Shown here piece after piece: positions 16,881 to 25,313 of a stretch of DNA of 47,607 nt (its first letter is position 1; each line of letters starts with the position of its first letter). This DNA comes from JAQVEM01 sp034660395. Lineage in GTDB: Bacteria > Actinomycetota > Humimicrobiia > Humimicrobiales > Humimicrobiaceae. The notes beneath the pieces are model-generated. The model did no database searches. It was not told where the DNA came from and saw only the letters and a list, made by a program, of their open reading frames with translations. The translations under genes and the position numbers were made by a program. The stretch is from the NCBI GenBank assembly GCA_034660395.1, contig JAYEJA010000091.1, forward strand, positions 1 to 47,607, in the 5' to 3' direction.

Positions 16881-17735
16881 TTATTTTTTCCTTTTCCTTT
16901 TCTTCTTTATTTTCCTTCTTATTTGTCTTTCTTCTTCTTCACTTAATTTATCCCCGCCTTCCTTACTTTTCCCCTTTTCCTCAAGTTCCTTCTTAACGCT
17001 ATCTTTCGTTACCAGCTTTTTAACAACCAGCTGCTGACCTATAGACCATATATTTGTCGTTACCCAGTATACAAGTATCCCGGAAGGGAACTGGTATGAT
17101 ATAAAACCAAATGCCAGAGGCATTACATACATTATCTTTGATTGCTTCGGGTCAGTCGTAGTCATCTTCATTGACAGGAACATTGTTCCAACCATCAATA
17201 CAACCAGTATAAAATAAGGGTCCCTTTCATTCAGGTTCAACCACAGAAAATTATAATTTGGATTGGCTGCCCCTGATAAAAATTCCATCTCCCGTGAGAA
17301 TCCCGTCAACCCTGTATTTATTCCATTTACCACTCCGTTTAATGTAAAACTTCCTACCACATCCGTAATAATCTCCGATGGAGCCCTGAGTGTCTGGAAC
17401 AATGCAATGAATACAGGCATCTGTAAAAGCAGCGGCAGGCATCCCGCCAGGGGATTGACGTTATTCTTGCTATAAAACTCCATTGTCTCTTTCTGCAATT
17501 TTTGCTTATTATCCTTATGCTTTTTCTGTAGTTCCTTTAACTCCGGCTGCAGCTTCTGCATCTTCGCCATTGACCTTGCCTGTGTTATTGTAAGAGGTAT
17601 AAGCACTATTCTAACTATTATCGTTAATAGTACTATAACAATTCCGTAACTGCTTATTACATTATTATATAAAAATACTACAATATGTTCTAAAACCGAC
17701 TGCAACGGGCTCAGTATCTCATATAACCAACTCAA
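16881..17735 (-). CDS. yidC: Membrane protein insertase YidC (Oxa1 family)
   Basis: 284 residues, the short Gram-positive form without the large periplasmic domain. Hydrophobic segments flank the conserved QARSMAKMQKLQPELKELQ amphipathic loop and NPLAGCLPLLLQMPVFIALF; FPSGILVYWVTTNIWSIGQQ is the last conserved membrane segment. The extremely basic C-terminus (RRKIKKKRKRKK) fits ribosome contact. TTG start with AAAGGTG upstream. No lipoprotein signal is visible. Confidence 0.96.
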   Translation of the reverse strand: MSWLYEILSPLQSVLEHIVVFLYNNVISSYGIVIVLLTIIVRIVLIPLTITQARSMAKMQKLQPELKELQKKHKDNKQKLQKETMEFYSKNNVNPLAGCLPLLLQMPVFIALFQTLRAPSEIITDVVGSFTLNGVVNGINTGLTGFSREMEFLSGAANPNYNFLWLNLNERDPYFILVVLMVGTMFLSMKMTTTDPKQSKIMYVMPLAFGFISYQFPSGILVYWVTTNIWSIGQQLVVKKLVTKDSVKKELEEKGKSKEGGDKLSEEEERQIRRKIKKKRKRKK

Positions 17736-17753
17736 TTTTCACACCTTTCGTTA

Positions 17754-17963
17754 TTATCTTAAAGGATCGTAACCGCCCCTATTAAAAGGGTTACACCTCA
17801 GAATTCTATACGCAGATTTAATACTACCTTTTAATACACCATATTTATTTATTGCTTCAATTGCATACCGTGAGCAGGTAGGGTAGAACCTGCAGCTTCC
17901 GGGAAGCAATGGTGAAATAACTTTTTTATAAGCTTTTAATAAAAATATAAATAATTTCTTCAC
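17754..17963 (-). CDS. yidD: Membrane protein insertion efficiency factor YidD
   Basis: 69 residues with the full YidD signature: YKKVISPLLPGSCRFYPTCS, RYAIEAI and the C-terminal RCNPFNRGGYDPL. A small amphipathic membrane-associated protein that assists YidC. Begins with GTG, 18 bp upstream of yidC. Confidence 0.96.
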   Translation of the reverse strand: MKKLFIFLLKAYKKVISPLLPGSCRFYPTCSRYAIEAINKYGVLKGSIKSAYRILRCNPFNRGGYDPLR

Positions 17964-17996
17964 GATTAAAATAGATTACTAAATAGTAATATAAAG

Positions 17997-18332
17997 CTAA
18001 TTATTATTAAATAAAGAAAGATTATTTTTAAGCTCTTTTTTCAGCTCTTTAAGATCTTTGCCTTCGGTACCTCTATTAACAATAAACAGGGCGTCAATGC
18101 TGCCGGTCAGTTTAATATCGCTTTTTCTTAATATCTCTTTAATAATTCTCTTAATCCTGTTTCTTAAAACCGCCCCGCCTATTTTTTTACTTACAATAAA
18201 ACCAGCCCTAAAACACTCGCTGCAATCCGGTTTTTTTAGTACATAAATAGTCAAATACCTGTATCGCCTGTAAATTCCCTCATTTAATACTCTTGAAAAA
18301 TCAACCTTTCTTTTAATTGTCTCAAACTTAAT
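17997..18332 (-). CDS. rnpA: Ribonuclease P protein component
   Basis: Protein subunit of RNase P that helps process pre-tRNA 5' ends. The core FIVSKKIGGAVLRNRIKRIIKE is the family's RNR signature. With the first standard codon (TTG 18254) the protein is only 85 residues and loses the N-terminal strand. Upstream in the same frame lies IKRKVDFSRVLNEGIYRRYR, a good match to the normal RnpA N-terminus, and no ATG, GTG or TTG precedes it before the rpmH stop. I therefore place the start at ATT 18332, six bases after AGGAAG, giving 111 residues, a usual length. The exact initiation codon is an inference. Confidence 0.9.
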   Translation of the reverse strand: MKFETIKRKVDFSRVLNEGIYRRYRYLTIYVLKKPDCSECFRAGFIVSKKIGGAVLRNRIKRIIKEILRKSDIKLTGSIDALFIVNRGTEGKDLKELKKELKNNLSLFNNN

Positions 18333-18356
18333 TTGATTCTTCCTTTTTATTATTAA

Positions 18357-18491
18357 TTAAGCTGATAGCCGCTTTCTCCCTTTTTTCCTTCTATTGGAAA
18401 GCACAGCCCTTCCGGCTTTTGTCTTCATTCTCGCCCTGAAGCCGTGATTCTTTTTTCTTTTTCTTGTATTTGGCTGAAATGTCCTTTTCAT
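18357..18491 (-). CDS. rpmH: 50S ribosomal protein L34
   Basis: 44 residues beginning MKRTFQPNTRKRKKNHGFRA, the universal L34 sequence, and ending KGRKRLSA. First gene of the rpmH-rnpA-yidD-yidC-jag unit, in the usual place next to the origin. Its stop is in the same frame as rnpA, which begins right after it. Confidence 0.98.
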   Translation of the reverse strand: MKRTFQPNTRKRKKNHGFRARMKTKAGRAVLSNRRKKGRKRLSA

Positions 18492-18734
18492 CTTCTTACC
18501 TAACTTATTAATTATTGTTCCTGATTAGGTAGATGATTATACATTTTAATTTTCTTAATATCAAGGTTGTATACATAATGAGTTATACGTTTTCTACTCT
18601 TTTATAATTATATATGGGAAACATGATTTTACGTTCAAACACCTGTTCTACTAAAACACCCCTCTGAAAAAATAATTTTTTTCAATTTTCCTTTTGGTGT
18701 AATTTTTTATAAACATTTCATAAATCAAAATACT

Positions 18735-18766
18735 TTTTCCACACATGTTGAAAAAACTGTTGATAA
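18735..18766. promoter_or_regulatory. DnaA-box cluster
   Basis: TTTTCCACA (plus, 18735-18743; fits TTWTNCACA), TTTTCAACA (minus, 18746-18754) and TTATCAACA (minus, 18758-18766) are packed within 32 bp. The last differs from the E. coli consensus at one base and recurs elsewhere around dnaA. Confidence 0.65.
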
Positions 18767-18866
18767 CTTAAAAAACATCACTATAATATATGTCACACTA
18801 CTTCATAATTTTTGCCTTCAATCATTATCTAGTAGCTTTTTTATAACAAAAATATTATTATTTATA

Positions 18867-18875
18867 TGTTGATAA
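18867..18875 (-). promoter_or_regulatory. DnaA box TTATCAACA
   Basis: Second minus-strand TTATCAACA, about 100 bp upstream of the ATPase-HTH start, in the same sequence context (TGTTGATAACTTAA on the plus strand) as the copy at 18758. Confidence 0.6.
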
Positions 18876-18976
18876 CTTAAACCCATTGAAAAGCAAATGG
18901 AAAGTATTATACATTTTTAATACTTTGATCCATTTAAAAATAAAATTCTTTAATTGCGTGGTCCCGCTATATTATT

Positions 18977-19804
18977 ATGATAGAAAAAAATAATACAAGT
19001 AACAAAGGCAACATCCCTGAACTCCTTGTAAGAATTGCAATTTACGATAACCTAAAAAGTATTCCGAGAATCATAGATCTCTCATTCGGCAATATAAACA
19101 ATCTTATAAATAAGACTTCCCAGAAAACATATAATCTCTCGCATGAAATCGGCGGCAGAATCCCTTATACAATAATAAGGGAGATAATAGAGAATCTAAT
19201 ACACGCGGACTTCAATGAGGTGATAATAACCATACTAAACAACGGAAATCATATAATCGTATCAGACCAAGGTCCCGGGATAGATGATAAAAAAAAGGCC
19301 TTTCTCCCGGGATATACTTCTGCAACTCGTAAGATGAAAGAATACATCAGGGGAGTCGGCTCAGGTTTTCCAATAATAAAAGAAACCATAACCTTTTCCG
19401 GCGGCTCAATCAATGTTGAAGACAATGTAAAAAACGGCACCGTCATATCGCTAAAACTTTCCCAGCCGGAAAAAGCCGCCGGCTCACAAACAAAAAGCTC
19501 TCAGCCCCGGGAAGAAGGGGGGTCACAGAAAATATCGGGAGAAAAACCGCATACAGAAACCCAGACCAGGTTTGATGACCTTTCTCTTTCTGATAGACAG
19601 CAAAAAATACTTTTTATTATTCTTGAGCTTGAAGAAGCAGGCCCTTCCAAAATTGCCCGCGAGCTCGGGTTTAGCCTCTCAACATCCTATCGCGAGTTAA
19701 TACATCTTGAAAAAACCAAGCTTTTGATATCAAGCGGAAGCGGTAAGAGAAAATTATCGAAAAGGGGTATAAAATATCTTGAATATTATTCAAATAATAT
19801 TTAA
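18977..19804 (+). CDS. GHKL ATPase fused to a winged-helix domain, upstream of dnaA
   Basis: 275 residues. An N-terminal histidine-kinase-like ATPase domain has the N-box (IIREIIENLIHADF, N73), G1 box (DQGPGID, D97), G2 box (RGVGSGFPIIKE, about 126-130) and a final NGT, so ATP binding is likely. No phosphoacceptor His domain, sensor or membrane segment is present. A polar, Ser/Gln-rich linker (about 165-200) leads to a winged helix-turn-helix (LSDRQQKILFIILELEEAG through LGFSLSTSYRELIHLEKTKLL). It lies 12 bp upstream of dnaA, so the two are probably cotranscribed. An ATP-controlled DNA-binding regulator of initiation or of dnaA expression is an attractive guess; I know of no assigned function. 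Confidence 0.8.
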   Translation: MIEKNNTSNKGNIPELLVRIAIYDNLKSIPRIIDLSFGNINNLINKTSQKTYNLSHEIGGRIPYTIIREIIENLIHADFNEVIITILNNGNHIIVSDQGPGIDDKKKAFLPGYTSATRKMKEYIRGVGSGFPIIKETITFSGGSINVEDNVKNGTVISLKLSQPEKAAGSQTKSSQPREEGGSQKISGEKPHTETQTRFDDLSLSDRQQKILFIILELEEAGPSKIARELGFSLSTSYRELIHLEKTKLLISSGSGKRKLSKRGIKYLEYYSNNI

Positions 19805-19816
19805 TATAAGAGTATT

Positions 19817-21172
19817 ATGGTAGAACTTCAGAATATTTGGGACAACACCCTTGACGATGTAAAAAATAAAATTAATCTTCCCACATACAAAGCGTGGTTT
19901 GAGCACATTACACCAATATCTTTAAAAAAAAACTGCCTTACCATTTCTGTGGGGAGCTCTTTCGCGAAAGAGTGGCTTGAGTCAAGATATTCTTCCATTC
20001 TTTCCGACTCAGTAAAAAAAGTCACAAACAACTCCTACAGGATAAAAATTATCACCTCACATTCAGGTAATAAATATCCAACTGAAGATTATATAAAAGA
20101 TAATTCAAAAAATGGCAGACCGGCTATTAAAATATCCAATAAAAGCTCTTCTTTTAATTTAAAATACTCCTTTGATACATTTGTTGTGGGGAACAGCAAC
20201 AGGTTTGCATGTACGGCAGCCCTTGCGATAAGCGAGAAGCCGGGGAAAACATATAATCCTCTTTTTATTTACGGGGGCGTTGGTCTTGGAAAGACACATC
20301 TTCTTCATGCCATAGGTCAGTACACACAGCAGCTCAATCCTGAAAAAACAATAAAGTATGTCCCTGTGGAGAAATTTTTAAATGACTTTATAAACGCCCT
20401 TAGATACAAAGATATTTTTACCTTCAAGGAAAACTACAGAAACAATGATGTTCTCCTGGTTGATGACATCCAGTTTCTTGAAGATAAGGAGGCGAGTCAG
20501 GAAGAATTCTTCCATACTTTTAACGCTCTTCATGACACTAACCGACAGATTGTCCTGTCAAGCGACAGGTCCCCAAAAAACATTACAACCCTTGAAGATA
20601 GGCTAAGGTCAAGGTTTGAATGGGGGCTTGTAACGGATATCAAGCCCCCTGACTTTGAAACACGCCTCGCCATACTTAAAAAATATTCCGAAAGGGAAAA
20701 AATAACCGTTTCGGACAACATACTAAACCTTATAGCTGAAAAGGTGTCCACAAATATAAGAGAGCTTGAGGGCTCTCTTACAAGAATAGTCGCTTTTTCG
20801 TCGCTGACTAAATCAAAACCTGATCTTTCAATGGCCAAGAATATTATAAAAGATATTCTACCTGATGACTCTGACCATAAGATAAGCATACAAATAATAA
20901 TTAAAGAGGTTTCAAAGTATTTCTCAATACCAATAAGTGATATTTTAAGCTCTAAAAGAAACAAACTTATATCACACGCGCGCCAGCTTGCAATGTATCT
21001 TTCAAGAGAGCTTACAAGCAGCTCACTTCCAAGAATCGGTAAATCTTTTGGGGACCGCGACCATTCAACAGTTATTTATGCCATATCAAAAATATCCGGT
21101 CTTTTAAACACGGACAAGAGAGTTTATGCCCAGACACAGGAGTTAATAAACAAAATTAAAACTTCTTCATAA
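19817..21172 (+). CDS. dnaA: Chromosomal replication initiator DnaA
   Basis: 451 residues. Domain I (WDNTLDDVKNKINLPTYKAWF), AAA+ domain with FIYGGVGLGKTHLLHAIG (Walker A) and LLVDDIQFLEDKE (Walker B), and C-terminal domain IV with the signature GDRDHSTVIYAISKI. Binds DnaA boxes and opens oriC. Preceded by the ATPase-HTH gene and followed by a box-containing gap before dnaN. Confidence 0.98.
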   Translation: MVELQNIWDNTLDDVKNKINLPTYKAWFEHITPISLKKNCLTISVGSSFAKEWLESRYSSILSDSVKKVTNNSYRIKIITSHSGNKYPTEDYIKDNSKNGRPAIKISNKSSSFNLKYSFDTFVVGNSNRFACTAALAISEKPGKTYNPLFIYGGVGLGKTHLLHAIGQYTQQLNPEKTIKYVPVEKFLNDFINALRYKDIFTFKENYRNNDVLLVDDIQFLEDKEASQEEFFHTFNALHDTNRQIVLSSDRSPKNITTLEDRLRSRFEWGLVTDIKPPDFETRLAILKKYSEREKITVSDNILNLIAEKVSTNIRELEGSLTRIVAFSSLTKSKPDLSMAKNIIKDILPDDSDHKISIQIIIKEVSKYFSIPISDILSSKRNKLISHARQLAMYLSRELTSSSLPRIGKSFGDRDHSTVIYAISKISGLLNTDKRVYAQTQELINKIKTSS

Positions 21173-21460
21173 CCGCTTCTGTTTATAAAATGTTTATAAC
21201 CTTTCCACTTTTTAAACAATTCCCTTGATTTTATGTTCAAAAGTTACCCTGTTTCTTTCACGTGTTAATAAACCCTTAATACTTAACAGCTTTCAACTTT
21301 TTTATCAACATGTTTTTTTGTCTGACTTATACTGTTAAAACCATTCTTTATAGTTTTTAACAATTTTAACAATGCTTATAATTATTACTGGGTATTTAAA
21401 TTATACTTTATATATAATAGAATATGTTTATATTTTTTAATTTCCTTTAGAGAGGTTATC
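21173..21460. other. dnaA-dnaN intergenic region, possible second oriC segment
   Basis: 288 bp, very AT-rich, with TTATCAACA at 21302-21310 and several looser TTTATAA-type sites. Many bacteria have bipartite origins with boxes on both sides of dnaA, and this fits. The dnaN promoter must also lie here (TATAAT-like sequences near 21412-21419). Confidence 0.6.
21302..21310 (+). promoter_or_regulatory. DnaA box TTATCAACA
   Basis: Plus-strand copy of the same nonamer seen twice upstream of dnaA, here between dnaA and dnaN. Confidence 0.6.
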
Positions 21461-22570
21461 ATGAAGTTTCAAACAACCAGAACAGGTCTTCTTAATACCA
21501 TACTTCTTGCAAGCAGGGCAATAAACACTAAAACAACATCACTTGTATTAAACGGTATCATGCTTGAGGTAGATAAAGAGTTAACGGTATACAGCACCGA
21601 CCTTGAGACAAGCATAAAATGTACCAAACCTGTTAAGATAATGGAAAAAGGTAAAGCAGTGGTACCCGCAAGGGTGCTTATAAACATATTAAAAAGTTTA
21701 AAGGAATCCAAACTGGAAATAGAGCTGGATGAATTAAAAAACCAGGTAAAGATAAAATGCGAGAAAGCATTCTTCACTCTTAATATATTACCAGTTGCCG
21801 AATATCCGGATTTCCCGGATATAAAGAAGGAAAAGAGCTTAAAAATAAACCTTGATAAATTTAAGAAACTGGTGACAAAAGCACAAAAAGCAGCTTCTAT
21901 TGATGAGAGCAGAGCGATACTAACCGGTGTTTTTATGGAGATAAAAGAAGGTGTTTTAAGCATGGTTGCAACCGATAGTTACAGACTATCTCTAATAAAA
22001 GAAAAGATTAACAAGGAAAGCTCTTCTATAGGAGTAGTGGTTCCTTCCAGGGTACTGGACAGCATAGCAAAAAGCGACTACAAGGGTAATGATATTGAAG
22101 TAAACATTGAAGAGAACCAGATAAGTTTTTATCTTGAGGGAAGCGATGATGAAAAGGATATAATAGTATCAAGACTCCTGTCAGGTAAATTTCCGGAGCA
22201 CAAACAGCTCATACCTGAAAAAATGACTCACAATATTATTATTGATAAAGGAAAGCTGCTTGAGGTTGTTAAAAGAATATCTTCAATATCGCAGGATAAT
22301 ATCCCGATAAAAATAATAGTGGATAAAGGGAAAATAGAGGTTTCTATGAGCGTAAAGGAAGTAGGAAGCTCAAGCGAAGATGTCCAGGTTTCTTATGGTG
22401 AAGAAAAAATGGAAATCGCCTTTAATCCGGAGTTTCTTATTGACGGGATAGAAATTATGGAAGGAAGCAATATAATAATATCAATAAATGACCCTCTTAA
22501 ACCAATTTTGATAAAACCTGAAAAGGGCGAAAAAATAACCTATTTATTAATGCCGATAAGAGTATCCTGA
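21461..22570 (+). CDS. dnaN: DNA polymerase III sliding clamp (beta subunit)
   Basis: 369 residues, three-repeat clamp fold; starts MKFQTTRTGLLNTILLASRAI and ends YLLMPIRVS, matching the family's MP(I/V)R terminus. ATDSYRLSL and SGKFPEHKQLIP are conserved blocks. AGAGAGG site upstream of the ATG. Unusually, the next genes are for pantothenate synthesis, not recF and gyrB. Confidence 0.97.
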   Translation: MKFQTTRTGLLNTILLASRAINTKTTSLVLNGIMLEVDKELTVYSTDLETSIKCTKPVKIMEKGKAVVPARVLINILKSLKESKLEIELDELKNQVKIKCEKAFFTLNILPVAEYPDFPDIKKEKSLKINLDKFKKLVTKAQKAASIDESRAILTGVFMEIKEGVLSMVATDSYRLSLIKEKINKESSSIGVVVPSRVLDSIAKSDYKGNDIEVNIEENQISFYLEGSDDEKDIIVSRLLSGKFPEHKQLIPEKMTHNIIIDKGKLLEVVKRISSISQDNIPIKIIVDKGKIEVSMSVKEVGSSSEDVQVSYGEEKMEIAFNPEFLIDGIEIMEGSNIIISINDPLKPILIKPEKGEKITYLLMPIRVS

Positions 22571-22592
22571 ATGGTTGGCGGCGATTAGGCAA

Positions 22593-23510
22593 ATGAAAAA
22601 AAGTATCTCTGTAAAAATGTGTATAACAGGTGCTGGAAGAGTAGGGACCACGATAGGTTATTTTTTTTCAAGGGCTAAGTCATCAGGAATTAATTTAAAA
22701 GCAATATCATCGGGTTCTGATAAATCACTAAAGCGTGCAGGGGAGATATTAGGAGAAGAATCAAAAGATATACTTTTTACCAGGGATAATATAAAAGCCG
22801 CTATGTCCGCAAACTGTATACTGATATGTACCCCCGATGACACTATAGAGAAAACATGCGCCGAGATTGTCAGGGGTATGGGAAAAGAGGATTTAAGAGA
22901 CTATTATTTCATCCATTTTAGCGGCTCTAAATATCTTGGTGTTCTTGGGGAAGCGGCAGAAAAAGGAGCGGAAACCGCATCTATACACCCTATAAAGTCA
23001 TTTACTTCTATTGAAGGGGCTATAAAAACACTAAGAAATACTTTTTATGGCGTAACATGCGCGGGAAGGAAATCTGCGGAATTTGCAGAGAATATTGTAG
23101 AGATTCTGGGGGGCAGGGAGATAAAGGTACCCGATGATAAAAAACCCCTTTACCACGCTGCCCTGTGTGTTGCATCAAACTATCTTGTATCGCTATTAAA
23201 TTATTCGGTAGAAATACACAGAAGAATAGGTATAAGGCCCGATGATTCAATTATGGGGCTAACGGATCTGGTGGATGGAACAATAGACAACATTAAAAAA
23301 ACGGGAACAGAAAAGTCGCTTACAGGGCCTATATCAAGGGGGGATTCCGGAACCGTAGGGGAGCACATTGAGGGATTAGAAAAAATTTTCAGTGAGGATG
23401 AAATGAAATTATACAGGGTAATGGGACTGGAAACCGGCAAAATGGCATATAAGAATAAATGGATAAATTATAAGGAATTTGAAAAAATAAAAGAAATACT
23501 TGAGTGTTAG
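22593..23510 (+). CDS. Rossmann/DUF2520 oxidoreductase in pantothenate operon
   Basis: About 305 residues. N-terminal NAD(P)-binding fold (CITGAGRVGTTIGYFF), then a helical domain like those of 6-phosphogluconate- and ketopantoate-type dehydrogenases. Conserved blocks: FIHFSGSKYLGVLGEAAEKGAE, SIHPIKSFTS, LYHAALCVASNYLV and LTGPISRGD define the DUF2520 family. ATG 22593 (MKKSISVK) is preferred over the TTG at 22575. It directly precedes panB, panC and panD; panE is absent from the window, so it is a candidate ketopantoate reductase. The fold is clear, the substrate inferred. Confidence 0.85.
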   Translation: MKKSISVKMCITGAGRVGTTIGYFFSRAKSSGINLKAISSGSDKSLKRAGEILGEESKDILFTRDNIKAAMSANCILICTPDDTIEKTCAEIVRGMGKEDLRDYYFIHFSGSKYLGVLGEAAEKGAETASIHPIKSFTSIEGAIKTLRNTFYGVTCAGRKSAEFAENIVEILGGREIKVPDDKKPLYHAALCVASNYLVSLLNYSVEIHRRIGIRPDDSIMGLTDLVDGTIDNIKKTGTEKSLTGPISRGDSGTVGEHIEGLEKIFSEDEMKLYRVMGLETGKMAYKNKWINYKEFEKIKEILEC

Positions 23511-23522
23511 GAAGGATGCGAG

Positions 23523-24326
23523 ATGGTGTTAAAAAAGGTGACCACGAAGAGTATTAAGGAAATGAAAATAAAAGGCGAGAAGATAACGATGCTCACCGCA
23601 TATGATTTTTTAATGGCGTCGCAGCTTGACCAATGCGGCATGGATATTATCCTTGTCGGAGATTCCCTGGGGAATGTTGTTCTGGGTTACGAAAATACGA
23701 TACCGGTAACCATGGAGGAAATGATACACCACTGCGCAGCAGTCAGCAGGGGAGTGGATAGAGCCATGGTTGTAGGGGACATGCCTTTTATGTCCTATCA
23801 GGTAAGCGCAGGCGAAGCGGTAAGAAACGCAGGCAGGCTTTTAAAGGAGGCAGGAGTTGAAGCAGTGAAGCTTGAAGGCGGAGAAGAATTCTGTAAAACA
23901 ATAAAGAAGATAGTAGGTTCGGGAATTCCAGTTATGGGACACCTTGGTTTCACCCCTCAGTCAATATATAAATTCGGGGGTTACGGGGTCAGGGGAAAGG
24001 AAGAGGAGCAGGCGTTAAAAATATTAGAGGACGCGAAAGAACTGGAAGAAGCCGGTGTTTTCTCGATAGTGTTGGAAAAAATACCAGCCGTCCTTGCAGG
24101 GGAAATAACAGAAGCAGTAAGCGTGCCTACAATAGGTATTGGAGCAGGAGTCGATTGCGACGGCCAGGTTCTTGTAACCCATGACATGCTTGGGCTTTAC
24201 GAAAAGTTTAAGCCAGGTTTTTCCAAGAGGTATTCGGAAATAGGAAGTGAAATGAAAAGGTGCTTCAGGGAATATATAAAAGAAGTAAAAAACAAAAAGT
24301 TTCCCGGGAAAGAGCACTCATACTGA
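23523..24326 (+). CDS. panB: 3-methyl-2-oxobutanoate hydroxymethyltransferase
   Basis: Makes ketopantoate from alpha-ketoisovalerate and methylene-THF. 267 residues with ITMLTAYDFLMASQLDQCGMD, LVGDSLGNVVLGY (metal site), VVGDMPFMSYQ, VKLEGG, GHLGFTPQS and IGIGAGVDCDGQVLVTHDMLG. AGGAAGG site before ATG. Confidence 0.98.
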   Translation: MVLKKVTTKSIKEMKIKGEKITMLTAYDFLMASQLDQCGMDIILVGDSLGNVVLGYENTIPVTMEEMIHHCAAVSRGVDRAMVVGDMPFMSYQVSAGEAVRNAGRLLKEAGVEAVKLEGGEEFCKTIKKIVGSGIPVMGHLGFTPQSIYKFGGYGVRGKEEEQALKILEDAKELEEAGVFSIVLEKIPAVLAGEITEAVSVPTIGIGAGVDCDGQVLVTHDMLGLYEKFKPGFSKRYSEIGSEMKRCFREYIKEVKNKKFPGKEHSY

Positions 24327-24388
24327 TATGGATTTACTGTAAAAATTACTGTTTGTCCGCATAAACATATGATAGCCATAAAAATACA

Positions 24389-25258
24389 ATGGTCGTGAGC
24401 ATGAAGGTAATAAATAATATAAAAAATTGTAAAACCGCCATGGAAAAACTCGAGAATAAGGGCTTTAGTGTAGGATTCGTCCCCACTATGGGCTCTTTCC
24501 ATGAAGGGCATCTAAATTTGATAAGGAAAGCGGTAGAAGAGTGTGACAGAGTGGTGGTGAGCATATTCGTAAACCCCACGCAATTCGGGCCCGATGAAGA
24601 CCTTGAAAAGTATCCGAGAAATTTCAGGAGGGACCGCCTTCTGGCAGAAGAAGAGGGCGTGGACTATGTATTCCATCCGGATGTAGAGGAGATGTATCCG
24701 CCCGGCAACAGGACGTGGGTCGATGTTAGTGGATTAAGCAGTATAATGTGTGGAAAATTCAGACCGGGACATTTTAGAGGTGTTGCTACGGTAGTTTTGA
24801 AATTATTTAATATAATAAACCCGGAAAGAGCTTATTTTGGAGAGAAGGATTATCAGCAGATGGTCATAGTAAAAAGAATGGTCAAAGACCTTAATCTTGA
24901 TATAAAAATAGCAGGATGCCCAACTGTCAGGGAAAAAGACGGTCTTGCAATGAGTTCAAGAAACAAATATCTATCTAAAAGAGAGAGAAGGGAAGCTGTT
25001 ATTTTATATGAATGTATTAAAATGTCAGAAAAAATGGTTTTAAAAGGGGAGAAGGACCTTAATAAAATAAAAAGAAAGGCAGAGAGAAGGTTAAAAGACA
25101 GCAGATTTGTCAAAAAAATTGATTATTTTGACTTCAGGGACCCGCTGACGCTGGGAAAGAAAAAGAAAGTCAGAAGCGGCGACAAAAATATACTTGCAGC
25201 GGCGGCTGTGTGGGTTGGAAGCATCAGGCTTATTGACAATATGGTTATAAAGTTATAA
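24389..25258 (+). CDS. panC: Pantothenate synthetase (pantoate-beta-alanine ligase)
   Basis: Joins pantoate and beta-alanine with ATP. 289 residues with VPTMGSFHEGHLNLI (HIGH-type motif), FVNPTQFGPDEDLEKYPR, RPGHFRGVATVV, YFGEKDYQQ and the KMSKS-like AMSSRNKYL. The ATG at 24389 and a second in-frame ATG at 24401 (MKVINN) are both possible. Confidence 0.97.
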   Translation: MVVSMKVINNIKNCKTAMEKLENKGFSVGFVPTMGSFHEGHLNLIRKAVEECDRVVVSIFVNPTQFGPDEDLEKYPRNFRRDRLLAEEEGVDYVFHPDVEEMYPPGNRTWVDVSGLSSIMCGKFRPGHFRGVATVVLKLFNIINPERAYFGEKDYQQMVIVKRMVKDLNLDIKIAGCPTVREKDGLAMSSRNKYLSKRERREAVILYECIKMSEKMVLKGEKDLNKIKRKAERRLKDSRFVKKIDYFDFRDPLTLGKKKKVRSGDKNILAAAAVWVGSIRLIDNMVIKL

Positions 25259-25313
25259 AAGTAAGAGTTGTTTAGAAACGAAAGATAAAAGAGGAAGGCG
25301 GTAAAAATAGAAT

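Larger units (their letters stand above)
18492..18976. other. Probable origin of replication, rpmH side (oriC)
   Basis: 485 bp of very AT-rich noncoding sequence between divergent rpmH and the ATPase-HTH/dnaA unit. It contains DnaA-box-like nonamers at 18735-18743, 18746-18754, 18758-18766 and 18867-18875, and T- and A-runs that could serve as an unwinding element. The identical 13-mer TGTTGATAACTTA occurs at 18758 and 18867. The rpmH-dnaA interval is a classic oriC position. Confidence 0.75.

Noticed and set aside
21253..21271. TTTCTTTCACGTGTTAATA as a third parS
   Set aside because: Only the central TTTCACGTG matches; the right arm (TTAAT in place of AAACA) and left edge differ, so ParB binding is doubtful.
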